This document shows, in pieces, positions 53,946-62,061 of a stretch of DNA of 64,000 bases. Under the pieces are notes generated by a model. It made no database searches. It was not told the DNA's origin and was given only the letters and a program-made list of their open reading frames with translations. Location of the stretch: the NCBI GenBank assembly GCA_019638625.1, contig JAHBTK010000005.1:552790-616789 (forward strand), in the 5' to 3' direction. The stretch comes from Chitinophagaceae bacterium (GTDB lineage: Bacteria; Bacteroidota; Bacteroidia; Chitinophagales; Chitinophagaceae). How positions within the stretch are numbered: position 1 is the first letter of the stretch; each line of letters opens with the position of its first letter. Position numbers and translations under genes: made by a program.

Positions 53946-55574
53946 ATGAAACGACTATCCGCAGCCGGTATGATCCTGTTTTGTGTTTTACTGGTATTTT
54001 TTATGCCTGTAGCGAGAACTTTTGCGCAGGCAGATGAAACTTCTTCGGGTTTAAAGATATTAGGCACCCGGTCGTGGATAAGGTTGGAATGGAATAATAA
54101 TGCTTCGGGTGAAAAAGGATATAATATTTACTGGTCAACAAAGAATAAAAAACCTGCCAGGCCTAGGGCAGTTGTAGATGCAAACACCACCCGTTATTAT
54201 ATACAGGACGTGCAGCCGCAGCAAAAATATTTCGTATGGGTGGAATCGAAGAGCGCACATACCAAAAATAATGTAGCATACGGAGAAGCAGTTACTACCA
54301 GGCAGTGGACACTTAATCCCAATGAAGCCGATCAATTGGATATACCCAGCTCAGCAGCGGTACCCCGGGGCATGAAGCTGTTTTGGCATGATGAGTTCAA
54401 TGATGAATTATTGAACCGCAATAAATGGTCTACCAATTATTATTCTTCTATTGATTATCTCTATAAGATCAATTTCAGTAAGATGAAGGCAGACAGCCTT
54501 CCCCAGCCGGCTTATATACTTAATGGAAAAACCATCAACCTCTTTACCAATGATACGCTGCCGGCAGAAGTGTACGATATAAAGAACAGGAAAAAGATAT
54601 CATCTATTCAAACCTACGATTGGGGAAAAAACGAGAACCTGCTGGATAACAGCCGCGGCGGTTATTTTGAAGTGCGTGTAAAAAGAAGCAGCACGGGTAA
54701 GCCACGCGGATTGAATACGGCTTTCTGGTTTGATTCGCCGGGGCCGGACCTGAAGTACTATCTTGAAAAGGGAACGGTACTGGACGGAGTGGAAGGCATC
54801 CGTCCGAAAGGACAGGTATTTGAAATAGATGTATTCGAATACCTGAATGCGCAGTTTGTGCTGCATGGTCACGTCGATACCAATGGGAGGTTCCAGCGTA
54901 ACCTGGCTACCCATATTGCAGAAGGATATAAGCATATAGATAATTGGGTGGTGCACGGTATGCTCTGGACGCCCACTTCCATTAAGCATTATATCAATGG
55001 AAATCTGATCAAAGAATATGCTGATAAAAATAAGATATATGCGCCCGACCATTTTATGAATGTGCTTTTAGGCAGCTATGGCGGGGGCGGTACTGTGAAT
55101 ATGGAAGTAGACTATATCCGCGGCTATCAATGGCCGTTGGAGGGCGACAACGAATTACCCAATGGTGGAGCTGAATACAGCAACGATATCCTGCCGTGGG
55201 AAGGAACGGCTGTAGTCAGTCCTGCCGCTAAAAGATCGGGTAATAGCGGATTTGCCCTTGAACCGGGGCAGACCTTATATCAATATGTTTATCTTGATCA
55301 TTCACAGGATTACCGGCTTACCTATTGGGTAAAAGGAGAAGGCAGTGTTGAAGCGGAGATCAATAATATTACGCCGGTATCAGGAGGGTTTGAAGATAAT
55401 ACGCTGCAAACTGCTGAAGTCTCTTCTTTATTTTCAGCACATGAGCTGTCATTTAAAACAGGCAACGCGCATGAAAACAATATGAAAACAGTAAGGGTTT
55501 CGTTTACCAATACAGGCAAGGGAGCTGTTTTTATCGACGATATTACCGTGGTGAAAAACAATACGGGTAAATGA
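53946..55574 (+). CDS. Secreted FN3-GH16 glycanase with carbohydrate-binding tail
   Basis: 542 residues with a signal peptide ending TFAQ. An FN3 domain (about 35-122) is followed by a GH16 jelly-roll (about 140-390) with the catalytic motif EIDVFEY (Glu293 nucleophile, Asp295, Glu298 acid/base) and a late NMEVDYIRGYQW strand. A C-terminal beta-sandwich (about 395-540) ends in FIDDITVV and may bind glycan. GH16 members cut beta-1,3/1,4-glucans, agar, carrageenan or xyloglucan; the motif alone does not fix the substrate. It is the only hydrolase gene of this PUL. Confidence 0.86.
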   Translation: MKRLSAAGMILFCVLLVFFMPVARTFAQADETSSGLKILGTRSWIRLEWNNNASGEKGYNIYWSTKNKKPARPRAVVDANTTRYYIQDVQPQQKYFVWVESKSAHTKNNVAYGEAVTTRQWTLNPNEADQLDIPSSAAVPRGMKLFWHDEFNDELLNRNKWSTNYYSSIDYLYKINFSKMKADSLPQPAYILNGKTINLFTNDTLPAEVYDIKNRKKISSIQTYDWGKNENLLDNSRGGYFEVRVKRSSTGKPRGLNTAFWFDSPGPDLKYYLEKGTVLDGVEGIRPKGQVFEIDVFEYLNAQFVLHGHVDTNGRFQRNLATHIAEGYKHIDNWVVHGMLWTPTSIKHYINGNLIKEYADKNKIYAPDHFMNVLLGSYGGGGTVNMEVDYIRGYQWPLEGDNELPNGGAEYSNDILPWEGTAVVSPAAKRSGNSGFALEPGQTLYQYVYLDHSQDYRLTYWVKGEGSVEAEINNITPVSGGFEDNTLQTAEVSSLFSAHELSFKTGNAHENNMKTVRVSFTNTGKGAVFIDDITVVKNNTGK

Positions 55575-55753
55575 TCTGTATAACTTTTTGCACTCCTGCC
55601 CCCCAGGATATTACAGGTTCCTTTATACTTATATTCATAGTTGTGCTTTTCAAGTTTGCCAGGTCTGGCCTTAATGGGGGACGGCTGTATTCGGGAAGTT
55701 GTTTGCTTTTTTTATCCATGCAAACAAGAGGGTATTTGGGATCGCACTGCCAT

Positions 55754-56644
55754 TTATAAAAACTGACTGCTAACGACCAGTTCTTTGCTACCGGCGGTGT
55801 AAGTGTAAAAACCTTCTCCCGATTTCACACCCCGTTTTCCGGCAGTTACCATATTCACCAGCAGCGGACAGGGAGCATATTTGGGGTTGCCGAATCCCTC
55901 CTGCAGCACCCGCAGGATATTCAGGCAAACATCCAGCCCTATAAAATCAGCCAGTTGCAGCGGTCCCATGGGATGCGCCATTCCCAGCTTCATCACTGTA
56001 TCAATTTCCGCTACACCGGCCACACCCTCATACAGGCTGTAAATAGCTTCATTGATCATGGGCATCAGTATGCGGTTGGCTGTAAAACCAGGATAATCGT
56101 TTACCACGCAGGGTATCTTATCCAACTGTTTGCTCAGGCTGATAATGGTTTGTGTGGTTTCTTCAGAAGTGCTATAACCGTTGATAATCTCCACCAGTTT
56201 CATCACCGGCACGGGATTCATAAAATGCATGCCTATCACCAGCTCCGGTCTTTTTGTAACCGCGGCTATACGGGTAACGGATATGGAAGAGGTATTGGTT
56301 GCCAGCAGGCAGCCGGCAGGCGCCGCCGCATCCGCCTGTTTGAATATTTTCAGCTTCAGTTCTGTATTTTCAGTGGCCGCTTCCACCACCAGGTCAGCCT
56401 TCTTAACCCCTTCTTCTATGGAAGTATTGGTGGTTATACGGTCAAGTGTCTGCTGTTTATCATCGGCGCTTACAATACCCTTCGCAACCTGGCGGTCAAT
56501 ATTTTTAGCGATGGTCGCCAGGGCTTTTTCCAATGGCTCTTTTGCGATATCAACCAGGGTGACCGAAAAACCAAATTGAGCAAACACATGGGCAATGCCG
56601 TTACCCATCGTACCGGCGCCTATGACTGTAATATTTTTGATCAT
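55754..56644 (-). CDS. 3-hydroxybutyryl-CoA dehydrogenase
   Basis: 296 residues from the ATG at 56644; the longer frame start at 56692 adds 16 residues with no family match. Rossmann motif VIGAGTMGNGIA, conserved LATNTSSISVTRIA, catalytic-histidine motif GMHFMNPVPVMKLVEII and a C-terminal helical domain (PMGPLQLADFIGLDVCLNI). It oxidises (S)-3-hydroxyacyl-CoA with NAD. The divergent GH16 gene is unrelated in function. Confidence 0.93.
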   Translation of the reverse strand: MIKNITVIGAGTMGNGIAHVFAQFGFSVTLVDIAKEPLEKALATIAKNIDRQVAKGIVSADDKQQTLDRITTNTSIEEGVKKADLVVEAATENTELKLKIFKQADAAAPAGCLLATNTSSISVTRIAAVTKRPELVIGMHFMNPVPVMKLVEIINGYSTSEETTQTIISLSKQLDKIPCVVNDYPGFTANRILMPMINEAIYSLYEGVAGVAEIDTVMKLGMAHPMGPLQLADFIGLDVCLNILRVLQEGFGNPKYAPCPLLVNMVTAGKRGVKSGEGFYTYTAGSKELVVSSQFL

Positions 56645-56693
56645 AGTGTGAAAATTCTGGATGCAGGTTACAGGACATAAGACAGAGAACAAA

Positions 56694-57332
56694 TCACTTC
56701 TTCTTAAAATCCCCTCTTTTCCACGCCTTCACAAATTCGTTCCAGGCAAAAGGATTAAAAATATTCATGGGAGGCGCCTGTCCTGAGTAATAATAGGAAC
56801 GGGCGTTCTTGCTCAACGCGTAGTTGGTTGCTTCTCCCCCGTCCCGCGGCATGGATCGCATCAACGCGGTTCGCACCGCTTCATTGGTATTCTGGCGGGC
56901 GATTTCAATATCGTCATCCGGTACATTGGTATTCACAAAATCCCTTTCAAATTGTTCCCGAGTGGGGCGGGGTTTAATGACCATAACGGGCAGGTACACC
57001 GTATCGGCCGATAATAATTTCACCATGCTGAACTGGTTACCCTCCAGTTCTGCCGGTATCAGGTCCGATTCTTTCCGGTAAGAAACATGCGAAAATTCAA
57101 TTTCATCACCTTTTAGCACCACGATGGAGAAAACACCCTGCATATTCGTTTTGGTACCCCGGTTTTGTCCCTTGATCATTACACTCACATCCGGTATACC
57201 TTTCAGGCTGTCGTGGGTCATTACAATTCCGTAAAGCATTACCACCGAATCTTTAAGCGATTCAAACTGGGCATTGGCAGCAAAGGGTGAAACAACAAAA
57301 AAAATTAAAATATATCGTAGTAAATGCTTCAT
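56694..57332 (-). CDS. Secreted carboxypeptidase-regulatory-like domain protein
   Basis: 212 residues from the ATG at 57332 (signal peptide ending ANAQ). A CarboxypepD_reg-like beta domain (about 30-115, YGIVMTHDSLKGIPDVSVMIKG) is followed by a helical tail ending basic (RGDFKKK). These domains occur on TonB receptors, but here it stands alone as a small soluble periplasmic protein. Role unknown. Confidence 0.8.
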   Translation of the reverse strand: MKHLLRYILIFFVVSPFAANAQFESLKDSVVMLYGIVMTHDSLKGIPDVSVMIKGQNRGTKTNMQGVFSIVVLKGDEIEFSHVSYRKESDLIPAELEGNQFSMVKLLSADTVYLPVMVIKPRPTREQFERDFVNTNVPDDDIEIARQNTNEAVRTALMRSMPRDGGEATNYALSKNARSYYYSGQAPPMNIFNPFAWNEFVKAWKRGDFKKK

Positions 57333-57401
57333 CCACTCAGGTTGTTGGTTTTGCAATAATACTTTGAACAAATGAAAAAACAAAGTAAGGATTTATGGGG
57401 T

Positions 57402-57409
57402 TAACTTTG
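57402..57409 (+). promoter_or_regulatory. Likely -7 box of the Mrp gene
   Basis: TAACTTTG fits TAnnTTTG, 36 bases before the ATG. No clear TTG at the usual distance. Confidence 0.4.
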
Positions 57410-57445
57410 CCGGGCATATAGTCTTTTTAACAAAAAGTTCGGGAC

Positions 57446-58540
57446 ATGACAGAGAATGATGTATTAAAAGCGCTGGGCAATGTAATAGAGCCGGATCTTG
57501 GTAAAGACCTGGTTACGCTGAATATGATTAAAGATATTGTAATTGAGGGAGATAGTGTTGCATTTACCGTAGTACTCACTACACCCGCCTGCCCGCTGAA
57601 AGATGTAATAAAAAACGCATGTGTCAATGCCATTCATTTACTGGTTGATAAAAACGCGGATGTTACTGTAAAGTTCACGGCTAACACAAACAGTAATCGC
57701 AGAGACAGCAAATCAGTGTTACCGGGAGTAAAAAATATCATAGCGGTAGTAAGCGGCAAAGGCGGTGTGGGAAAATCTACCGTGGCAGCCAACCTGGCGC
57801 TGGCTTTATCTGAGGGTGGCGCGTCGGTGGGACTGATGGATGCCGACATATATGGCCCCAGTGTACCTATAATGTTTGGCGTAAGAGGCGAGCGGCCACT
57901 GATGCAGGATGTGAATGGTAAGGGTATGATCCTGCCCCTGGAAAGGTTCGGCATCAAGCTGATGAGCATTGGCTTACTGGTAGATGAGAAACAGGCGGTG
58001 GTTTGGCGCGGACCAATGGCAAGCAGCGCTATCCGCCAGTTTATTACCGACGTTGCCTGGGGCGATCTTGACTACCTGGTAATTGATATGCCGCCCGGAA
58101 CCGGCGATATCCACCTCACTATTGTGCAAACGGTACCGGTAACCGGGGCAATAATAGTCACTACCCCACAGCCGGTAGCATTGGCGGATGCCAAAAAAGC
58201 CATTGCCATGTTTGGGCAGGCGCAGATAAAAGTGCCGGTGATAGGTATTGTAGAAAATATGAGCTGGTTTACCCCCGCGGAACTGCCGGAAAACAAATAT
58301 TATATTTTTGGAAAGGAAGGCGGTAAACGTATGGCGGAAGATTTTGAAATTCCCTTTTTGGGACAGATACCCCTCGTACAGGGTATACGCGAAGGAGGAG
58401 ATATAGGGGTTCCCATCATGATGAGTGATGACGCTATTACTCAAAAAGCGTTCTGGGATTTCGCCGGACATACCGCACGCAATATTGCTATGCGAAACGC
58501 CAATATCGAGCCTACAAAAGTGGTAGAGATAGTGGTATGA
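57446..58540 (+). CDS. Mrp/NBP35-family iron-sulfur carrier ATPase
   Basis: 364 residues. An N-terminal MIP18/DUF59 domain (1-80) is fused to a P-loop ATPase with deviant Walker A GKGGVGKST, then DADIYGPSVP and DMPPGTGDIHLT. The C-terminal part has VENMSWF but no CxxC pair after it, unlike many Mrp proteins that bind a bridging cluster there; this is common in the group as far as I recall. It is predicted to carry Fe-S clusters to apoproteins. Confidence 0.92.
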   Translation: MTENDVLKALGNVIEPDLGKDLVTLNMIKDIVIEGDSVAFTVVLTTPACPLKDVIKNACVNAIHLLVDKNADVTVKFTANTNSNRRDSKSVLPGVKNIIAVVSGKGGVGKSTVAANLALALSEGGASVGLMDADIYGPSVPIMFGVRGERPLMQDVNGKGMILPLERFGIKLMSIGLLVDEKQAVVWRGPMASSAIRQFITDVAWGDLDYLVIDMPPGTGDIHLTIVQTVPVTGAIIVTTPQPVALADAKKAIAMFGQAQIKVPVIGIVENMSWFTPAELPENKYYIFGKEGGKRMAEDFEIPFLGQIPLVQGIREGGDIGVPIMMSDDAITQKAFWDFAGHTARNIAMRNANIEPTKVVEIVV

Positions 58541-58638
58541 CAGATTATAGAACAACCGGGGTAAAACGGGTTTTCCCGTGCTATAGCTATTGCAGGAAAA
58601 ATAAAAAAGTACCGGAACGCAAACACATGTAAAATTTT

Positions 58639-59439
58639 ATGACAATACAGCAACTGACTGAAGCGATTCGCAGCAAGCAATCTTATTTATGTGTGGGACT
58701 CGATTCTGATATCACAAAAATTCCCGCACACCTGCTTTCCCGGCCCGACCCGGTATTTGAGTTCAATAAACAGATCATTGCTGCTACCCTGCCATTTTGC
58801 GTGAGCTATAAAATCAATACCGCTTTTTATGAAAGCCAGGGAGTGAAGGGCTGGGAGACACTGGAAAAAACAGTGAACTACATCCCCGATACGCATTTTA
58901 CCATCGCGGATGCTAAACGGGGAGATATAGGCAACACCTCTTCGCAATATGCCAAAGCATTCTTCGAAACCCTGAATTTTGATGCGGTAACCGTGGCTCC
59001 CTATATGGGCGCTGACAGCGTGAAGCCTTTCCTGGAATACAGGGATAAATGTACGATCGTGCTCGGGCTGACTTCCAACAGCGGCGCCAGGGACTTTGAA
59101 CTCCTGCCGACAGGAAATGAAAGGTTGTATGAAAAAGTTTTACGAACGGTAGCCAATTGGGGCAGCGCAAGCAACCTGATGTTTGTAGTAGGCGCCACCC
59201 GGGCAGAGGAATTCACGAATATCCGGAGCATTATCCCGGATCATTTTTTGCTGGTACCGGGTGTAGGTGCGCAGGGCGGAAGCCTGAAAGAGATTTCTGA
59301 AAAAGCCATGAACGGAAATGTCGGTATACTGGTGAATGTTTCCCGTGCTATCATATTCGCCGGAGAAAAGGAAAACTTTGCTACAGAAGCGTCCGCCATT
59401 GCAGCGCAATACCACCAGGAGATGAAAGGATATATGTAG
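58639..59439 (+). CDS. pyrF: Orotidine 5'-phosphate decarboxylase
   Basis: 266 residues, the longer type-2 form. Catalytic motif TIADAKRGDIGNT with Asp91, Lys93 and Asp96, and the phosphate-binding end FLLVPGVGAQGG. It forms UMP in pyrimidine synthesis. A strong hairpin terminator at 59565 follows. Confidence 0.96.
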   Translation: MTIQQLTEAIRSKQSYLCVGLDSDITKIPAHLLSRPDPVFEFNKQIIAATLPFCVSYKINTAFYESQGVKGWETLEKTVNYIPDTHFTIADAKRGDIGNTSSQYAKAFFETLNFDAVTVAPYMGADSVKPFLEYRDKCTIVLGLTSNSGARDFELLPTGNERLYEKVLRTVANWGSASNLMFVVGATRAEEFTNIRSIIPDHFLLVPGVGAQGGSLKEISEKAMNGNVGILVNVSRAIIFAGEKENFATEASAIAAQYHQEMKGYM

Positions 59440-59564
59440 GCAGTGCTAAGCAGTCTTATCTAGTGATGTATAATAGTTTATTATTACTGCCGGATATTAT
59501 TGGATTCTTTCTGGTTTTTCTGGGTGGATATACGTAATATTGTTATGATAAAGGATTGATTAAA

Positions 59565-59601
59565 AAAGCCGGAGTACTTAATTTTTCTTTCTCCGGCTTT
59601 T
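59565..59601. terminator. Bidirectional terminator after pyrF
   Basis: Stem AAAGCCGGAG/CTCCGGCTTT (59565-59574 with 59591-59600), perfect over ten bases, flanked by A- and T-runs. Confidence 0.85.
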
Positions 59602-59679
59602 ATCCAAAGAGAGGTTGCCTGTAACCTTTCGTAACAGCATCAAACATAAATCAGCATTTTCTTCTCCACAGACTGAAGG

Positions 59680-59700
59680 TTCTCCGCAGCGTCTGCCCGT
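59680..59700 (-). repeat. 21-base copy of the 8231-8251 repeat arm
   Basis: The reverse complement of this 21-mer is identical to 8231-8251. It lies between the pyrF terminator and the end of the Rhs region. The rest of the 59440-59862 gap holds two terminators and no gene. Confidence 0.6.
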
Positions 59701-59780
59701 GGCAATTTTGGCAATATGTGAATCACCCCATATTGTTAGATAATGTAGAAATAATGCGCTTAGCGTGGCTTCGTAAAATA

Positions 59781-59810
59781 TAAAAGCCCGATAATAGTAC
59801 CGGGCTTTTA
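59781..59810. terminator. Bidirectional terminator closing the Rhs region
   Basis: Stem AAAAGCCCG/CGGGCTTTT (59782-59790 with 59801-59809), loop of ten bases, in an A/T-rich flank. It would end transcription from the 59863-60159 gene. Confidence 0.8.
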
Positions 59811-59862
59811 TGTTTATTCAATACTGATCAACAAACAAATTATTATCTGTTTGAGACTATCA

Positions 59863-60159
59863 CTAAAAACGTTCAGAATTTAAAGTATATAGAATATACA
59901 TCTCCCATAATACAGCAATTACTATTAAAGCAATTCCTATTTTTTTATCCGTTCTTTTAAAAAATATTAATAATAATAATCCAGAAATAAAGAGTATTAT
60001 ACTACTATAGACAAGGTGAAATTGATGAAAAAGAGGTAGTCCTTTAAATGCTGCAATATTGGTTTTTAGTTTTAACAGCATAAATATAATTGGAATAAAG
60101 GCTGCTATTATCACCAAGCGAAGCATCCATAAGATTATATTATATAAAGTAGCTTTCAT
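59863..60159 (-). CDS. Small three-helix membrane protein, candidate immunity protein
   Basis: 98 residues with three hydrophobic helices (about 10-28, 47-66 and 74-92) and basic loops. No family I recognise. It begins two bases after the lipase-like Rhs fragment, shares its low G+C content, and has no partner elsewhere, which is why an immunity role is proposed. That role is inferred from position only. Confidence 0.6.
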   Translation of the reverse strand: MKATLYNIILWMLRLVIIAAFIPIIFMLLKLKTNIAAFKGLPLFHQFHLVYSSIILFISGLLLLIFFKRTDKKIGIALIVIAVLWEMYILYTLNSERF

Positions 60160-60161
60160 TA

Positions 60162-60998
60162 TTATCTATTGTTTAATTGTGAAAGCACCCATTTTATAAC
60201 ATCTTCTTTATACTTATTATCAACTTCCTTGTGATTAATAGTTACTCGTATATTATTAATTCCGGAAGATGATCCATCTTGACGAGTATTGGGAGCACCA
60301 TAAGAACCTGCAGTATTATCATCACTTGTTTGATAAACATTATCATTTTGGACAACATTGTTAGAGACAGTTCTGTTGACATTCTTACTGCCCTTTCCTA
60401 AAGCGGGGTCTAATGTCACCATATAATCTACCCTAATACCGGCTTTCTCTAACCTTCGGGCTAAATGCATTACCAAAACACCTCCAAAGCTAAATCCTCC
60501 AAGAACAACCTTTCCTCCTTCAACAGCTTTACCATTATCCTTGTTATAATTATTTAGTACGTACTCGTATGCCTCCTGGGTTAATTTATTCAGCGTTTTT
60601 TCATTTATTGAAGGAGAAAATGGATTGACATTTACATCAAAAAAAGTTGGAGGCATTGCGCCTGGTCCCATGGGTTTCCAATTATCCGTTTCCGCCCTTA
60701 AATTCCATAATGGGGATGGAAAGGCTTGTGCTACGCCTCCTGCACCGTTTAAATATTGTGATTTTACCTGATTAACAATTTTGCCCATAGTACCCGTATT
60801 CCAAGTATTTGAAGCGTATATACCACCACTAAACATCACAACTACATCACCAGGATCTCTCCCTTTTATATCAACAAACCTTATTGGATTATTGAATGTA
60901 TATGCATAGGGAGATATTGATTCGTATTTTTCAACAGAAGGATCAACAACATGCCACCTCCCTATCTGGTTATCATACATCCTCGCTCCATAATCCAA
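60162..60998 (-). CDS. Orphan Rhs C-terminal fragment with lipase-like toxin domain
   Basis: 278 residues in the frame used, from TTG. The first ~48 residues are the Rhs core end (DYGARMYDNQIGRW, SPYAYTFNNPIRFVD). The remainder is an alpha/beta-hydrolase domain with GFSFGG (predicted nucleophile Ser170), TLDPALG (Asp197) and INHKEVD (His256). The frame stays open upstream through SGLEWLDYG, but before that homology stops (a non-Rhs stretch back to a TAA near 61062), so no full Rhs body exists. It may be a silent cassette. Followed by a candidate immunity gene. Confidence 0.78.
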   Translation of the reverse strand: MDYGARMYDNQIGRWHVVDPSVEKYESISPYAYTFNNPIRFVDIKGRDPGDVVVMFSGGIYASNTWNTGTMGKIVNQVKSQYLNGAGGVAQAFPSPLWNLRAETDNWKPMGPGAMPPTFFDVNVNPFSPSINEKTLNKLTQEAYEYVLNNYNKDNGKAVEGGKVVLGGFSFGGVLVMHLARRLEKAGIRVDYMVTLDPALGKGSKNVNRTVSNNVVQNDNVYQTSDDNTAGSYGAPNTRQDGSSSGINNIRVTINHKEVDNKYKEDVIKWVLSQLNNR

Positions 60999-61144
60999 CC
61001 ACTCTAACCCAGAACGTAAAAAACATCTAAAATCTTCATCGTTATTGCTTGTCCATTTCGTTAATTAACTGATCCAGGAAAGGAGTTTTAGGATACTCAC
61101 CTCGCCCTGGCGCAGGTTTGGTAGCTTTGCCTTGTGCTTGGCCA

Positions 61145-61247
61145 GACCTGCTGCCTTTCTGTTACTTATCTTAATCTCTTAAACAGGCATTGCATAAATA
61201 GCATGGCTATTATTATAGCGAAACAAGTAATGCTTAGGCAGCAGGTC
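61145..61247. repeat. Short inverted-repeat element
   Basis: Perfect 12-base inverted ends GACCTGCTGCCT (61145-61156) and AGGCAGCAGGTC (61236-61247) enclose an A/T-rich stretch with smaller palindromes. About 103 bases and no ORF, MITE-like in size. The next bases (61248-61310) contain AACACACA and GGAGAAACTCTGCG, related to 8211-8256. This is the bulk of the gap 60999-61374. Confidence 0.5.
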
Positions 61248-61374
61248 AGCCAACACACAACGCCATCGCCTCAGACCTGCGCCAGCCGCGGGGGAGAAAC
61301 TCTGCGAGGAATTTAAAGAACTATCCTATTTCTTTAATTCGTGACACACCCAACAACGGCAGCAAAATTTTGTA

Positions 61375-62061
61375 TCAAAATGGTCGCCCAATTCTATATT
61401 TGAAGTCGCTCTTTATTTCTGGCAGCTCTTTGAATATTATCTCCTTGGAATAGTCGCCATGCTTCCATTTATATTTCGTATCATATAAAGGAAATGTATA
61501 GTTACGAAATTTTGACTTCTTAGCAATATCAAACCATGCTTTATAGATTTCAAAAACCTCCTTAATGCTTTGTATGTCAAAATTTATTTCCTTATTCTCA
61601 TTGCAATCTATTAAGACAGGAAAAGGTGCATATCTAAATGGAGCGTATTCCCCGAAACAAATCAAATTAATATGAAACAAAGCACTAATTTGTAATGAAT
61701 ATCGATTAGAATAGATGCTATCTAAATACTTTTTGTTGATTGAACTATAACTTTTCACCTTAGAACACGAAAGTGAAGTGTCATTTTCGAATTGCATTAG
61801 TGCCTCAATAAGATTAATTTTTTGATTAATGCTTGCTGTATATACCAATTCATAGGAAAAATCCCCACATTCCTTTTCGAGGGAAGAATGTTTTGACTCA
61901 TTGATTCGCAAAAAAAACCCATCATAATCGCAAACGCATTTTTCCTTAGAAACAAAAAGTGTATCGGGGCTCATTGTAAAAACATCACTTTGAGTATTTT
62001 TTTGCGAAAAAATGCAGCCGGAACTTAGTAATACCCCAATAAATAATAATGAATGCTTCAT
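61375..62061 (-). CDS. Lipoprotein, candidate immunity protein of the adjacent Rhs toxin
   Basis: 228 residues. Lipobox LSSGC (Cys16). Rich in Lys, Asn, Ser and Phe, with several cysteines (CVCDYDG, KECGD, LSCSK) and no family I recognise. Its ATG overlaps the stop of the Rhs gene (ATGA, 62058-62061), so it is coupled to it, as expected for an immunity protein. Low G+C compared with the window average. Position is the main evidence. Confidence 0.7.
   Translation of the reverse strand: MKHSLLFIGVLLSSGCIFSQKNTQSDVFTMSPDTLFVSKEKCVCDYDGFFLRINESKHSSLEKECGDFSYELVYTASINQKINLIEALMQFENDTSLSCSKVKSYSSINKKYLDSIYSNRYSLQISALFHINLICFGEYAPFRYAPFPVLIDCNENKEINFDIQSIKEVFEIYKAWFDIAKKSKFRNYTFPLYDTKYKWKHGDYSKEIIFKELPEIKSDFKYRIGRPF

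Noticed and set aside
57446..58540. Mrp protein lacking the CxxC pair considered as a broken gene
   Set aside because: The frame is full length with all nucleotide-binding motifs; lack of CxxC is, to my knowledge, not rare in this group.
230..59451. 12-mer GGCAGTGCTAAG at 230-241 and 59440-59451
   Set aside because: The match does not extend beyond 12 bases on either side, so it may be chance.
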